From Adiantum capillus-veneris (taxonomy: Eukaryota; Streptophyta; Polypodiopsida; Polypodiales; Pteridaceae): DNA of 64,000 nucleotides. The number at the start of each line of letters is the position of its first letter. Within the stretch, counting starts at the first letter, position 1. Below are positions 61,967 to 64,000 of the stretch, piece after piece. Location of the stretch: contig CM043944.1 in NCBI GenBank assembly GCA_014529385.2, positions 78,073,884 to 78,137,883 on the forward strand. The letters are read 5' to 3'. Below the pieces are notes generated by a model. It was not told the DNA's origin. It saw nothing but the letters and a program-made list of their open reading frames with translations, and ran no database searches. The position numbers and the translations under genes were made by a program.

Positions 61967-62944
61967 TTCAAGCAATTAAGGGGTTTGGTAGAAGATACCC
62001 AAAGGGATCTAGAACCAGCACCTGGGAAGATCCAGATTACAGACACCGTGTTTCCTACGCAACAACAACCGCACCAGGACCATAGACCCTTAGCCATACC
62101 TAGTGTCATCCAAGAAGAAAGTGACTTAAAGTCATGGGAAAGTGGGCGTACTCACTTCTTGATGGAAAGAATGTTTACAGAGGGACTACTTGATCCTATC
62201 GAAGAAATGGAGATCCCATCTTTCCCACGTCAAGGGACTGAAGTCCAAAAGGTGCCGTTAAACATTGCCAAATTGATGGATTTCATGTCTTCAGAAGTTA
62301 GAACCACCATCATGTCCAAACTATATAAAGACCCTGAGCTAGTCTCAGCTCTTCAAGCCTTCCTCAATGGAGAACTAAAGTTTGGGCTACCACAATTTGC
62401 ACAGATGGATGGAGCTCGGGAGATGCCAATAGAGGAGGAACACTTAGATCCACAACCCAACCTAGATGAGAACCTTGTTATAGAAATACCTGTTAACAAG
62501 TTGGGACAATACTTTGAGGGTGATGAATCCAATGCGACCATACCAATCACTACTAAGGGATTAACTGTGAAGGGAATCCTTGATGGTGGCGCTGGGGTTA
62601 GCATTGTGACTAAAAATTGATGGGAAACTATGGGAAGACCTCACCTTGCGACCACAACCATATTAGTGAAGATGGCCAATGGGTCTATTGTTCAACCTAT
62701 TGGGATGCTAGAAGATCTCAAGATCAAGGTCTTTGGACATAAAATAAGGATTACCTTCATTGTTATGGATTTCTCCAAACACACTATGGCATCGGAGATG
62801 ATCTTAGGACGTCCTTTCATGAGGGAAGCAAAAATGGTGCATGACTGGTCTAAAATCCATGTCTACTTGCAGTTCCAAGATTATGTCATTCGAGTGGATC
62901 TTGTTACTGGTGGAGCACATCCTCTAGGACAGGTTTATAATTGA
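61967..62944 (+). pseudogene. Unit B protease region (retropepsin) with in-frame stops
   Basis: It continues in the same frame as the gag end past TGA 61964-61966. The retropepsin active site is GILDGGAGVSIVTKN at about 62573-62617, the plant gypsy D-G-G-A form, followed by a second in-frame TGA (62618-62620). The rest of the fold follows in the same frame: TILVKMANGSIVQPIG, FIVMDFSKHTMASEMILGRP and the end near 62944. The two stops could be mutations or readthrough sites; with gag frameshifts upstream, mutation is simpler. Confidence 0.85.
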
Positions 62945-62978
62945 TCATAGATCTGACACCACAGTTCACTCGGCCCCA

Positions 62979-63569
62979 TTGCAGTATTGTTATACGTGTA
63001 AAGCGGACACTGATGTTGGGGAAGATTCTCCTTATATGGATGTACTACCTGGGATGACTGAGTTGGACAATGTGGATTGGGTCCACCTAGCAGCAACCAT
63101 AGACACTTGGGGAAATAGGGGGACGACCTGGGTAACACCTGAGGGGGATGAAATGCCCGTACCCTTAAATATGCTACAAGCAATGCATATAGCTATTGAC
63201 AAGACTCATCCTAATATAACGAAGAAGACATACAAGTGGGTCCCTAAAGCTTCTTTAGCGACCATGGCTAGTACTAAAAAACAGAAGCCTTGTAAGAAAC
63301 ATACCACTCGCTCCAAGAAAAGTAAGAAAATGTGGCGTTGGATTCCTAAACGACTATTGGAAGCCCAAGGCTACTATCAAGGAAATGATCAAATCTGGGT
63401 GCCAAAATGTAGATTGTGTTCTTACCTATCACCTGACCCATGGGAACTCAATCCCGTAGCTCCAAAACAAATCGACAATAGCGGAAAGAAAAAAATCATA
63501 GAATGCTACACACCCGCTCCAGATCTAGTTTGGGTACCGAAGAAAGAACGATTTGTTCTACCTAGCTGA
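62979..63569 (+). CDS. 3' ORF of gypsy unit B, function unknown
   Basis: An open frame of 196 residues after the protease, in place of RT and integrase. N-terminal half: acidic (MDVLPGMTELDNVDWVHLAA). C-terminal half: KWVPKASLAT, a Lys-rich stretch (KKQKPCKKHTTRSKKSKK), WRWIPKRLLEAQGYYQGNDQ, a Cys pair (KCRLCSYLSP) and DLVWVPKKERF. The C-terminal half has a close but broken counterpart in unit A (53400-53708), so it is a conserved part of this element family. I do not recognise a known domain. The basic stretch and CxxC hint at nucleic-acid binding, which is only an inference. The true start may lie upstream because the frame has no strong initiation signal. Confidence 0.6.
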   Translation: MQYCYTCKADTDVGEDSPYMDVLPGMTELDNVDWVHLAATIDTWGNRGTTWVTPEGDEMPVPLNMLQAMHIAIDKTHPNITKKTYKWVPKASLATMASTKKQKPCKKHTTRSKKSKKMWRWIPKRLLEAQGYYQGNDQIWVPKCRLCSYLSPDPWELNPVAPKQIDNSGKKKIIECYTPAPDLVWVPKKERFVLPS

Positions 63570-63881
63570 GGAAGAGGGGAGTCCCATGAAGCTTCTAGCT
63601 CCTCATGTAATGAATCCATAGAGGTAAAAGCTTCTCCACCGCCTCCATCTACAATACTGGACCTCCATAAAGCTACAAAGGAATCCACACATCCCAGTGT
63701 TCAAGAATTACCTGATGAACCACTTCAAGTTCGATCCTGGGAGAGTACCTTACCACCCTTACAACTCGACGAGGCACCTAAGGTAATAGAAATTTACTGG
63801 CAAAAATCCTCACCTATTACCAACTGGAACAATTGGTTTCAAAGGGTGACGAGTGCATTTCAAACGGTATGATCTACTCAA
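63570..63881 (+). other. Sequence between the unit B 3' ORF and the purine tract
   Basis: Its first part may continue the 3' ORF in another frame. The last 80 bases (GGTTTCAAAGGGTGAC, GATCTACTCAAG) match the same place in unit A before 53769. No separate gene. Confidence 0.55.
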
Positions 63882-63893
63882 GCAAGGGGGGAG
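63882..63893 (+). promoter_or_regulatory. Polypurine tract of unit B
   Basis: GCAAGGGGGGAG before TGTTTGCTGAC. Confidence 0.85.
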
Positions 63894-64000
63894 TGTTTGC
63901 TGACAGTCATCATTCACTTACTCCCCTCTCAACCTTCCTCCCTGACCTCTCAATCTCCCAATCTTAGGGAATGTATATATAAAGCCTTATACTCACAAAA
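63894..64000 (+). repeat. Start of the 3' LTR of unit B, truncated by the window edge
   Basis: TGTTTGCTGACAGTCATCATTC and the next 85 bases are similar to 53770-53880 (shared CCTTCCTCCCTGACCTCT, AATCTTAGGGA, GCCTTATACT). Confidence 0.88.

Larger units (their letters stand above)
57744..63893 (+). mobile_element. Gypsy unit B interior: gag and protease without RT, RNase H or integrase
   Basis: From primer site to purine tract the interior is about 6.15 kb. It encodes a long gag, a retropepsin and the 3' ORF. No RT, RNase H or integrase motif appears in any frame, so it is a large non-autonomous member of the family to which unit A belongs. The RT-to-integrase block present in unit A is what unit B lacks. 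Confidence 0.85.

Noticed and set aside
61964-62620. TGA codons as programmed readthrough sites in unit B
   Set aside because: Upstream gag already has several frameshifts, so simple mutation explains them. No readthrough context is visible.

Overview
This window looks like a transposon-dense stretch of a vascular plant nuclear genome. It has two CACTA (En/Spm) elements, many decayed Ty3/gypsy and Ty1/copia pieces, GT-AG introns, long CT/GA/CA microsatellites, and one intron-containing relic of a plastid-type D-3-phosphoglycerate dehydrogenase gene. I see no intact host gene, tRNA, rRNA, CRISPR array or prokaryotic signal. I cannot place the lineage within land plants.

Layout. 1-5191: a minus-strand CACTA element, entering from the left edge, with a decayed tnp2 transposase. 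5192-6296: unassigned. 6306-6771: a Mutator-type MITE with a perfect 9-bp target duplication. 6795-9453: the phosphoglycerate dehydrogenase pseudogene. 9623-12052: a complete short non-autonomous LTR element with a 5-bp target duplication. 12058-15313: unassigned DNA ending in a weak gag-like relic. 15314-29521: a coding-free gypsy-type LTR element (LARD-like). Inside it lies a complete 7,695-bp CACTA element (18279-25973) with a TAA duplication, a broken tnp2 gene, an apparently intact second gene, and a captured fragment of a heavy-metal-associated (HMA) domain gene. 29534-30519: a third LTR of the LARD family in inverted orientation, making a ~2-kb palindrome with the second LTR.

30559-35000: a minus-strand copia remnant. 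35033-37860: minus-strand gypsy gag and RT/RNase H remnants. 39071-39457: a copia integrase scrap. 42682-42854: a near-perfect 79-bp hairpin next to a plus-strand gypsy RT relic. 44050-46044: a minus-strand gag relic. 49870-63894: two gypsy units of one family in the same orientation. They appear to share one ~4-kb LTR (53770-57739). The left unit keeps RT, RNase H and integrase; the right unit keeps gag and protease but lacks RT to integrase.

The genes do not form a pathway. The content is explained by nested insertion, decay and local tandem duplication. The points most worth checking are the HMA capture in the CACTA element, its symmetrical subterminal repeat hairpins, the inverted LTR palindrome, the 79-bp hairpin, and the shared-LTR gypsy pair with a retropepsin-like segment downstream of integrase.
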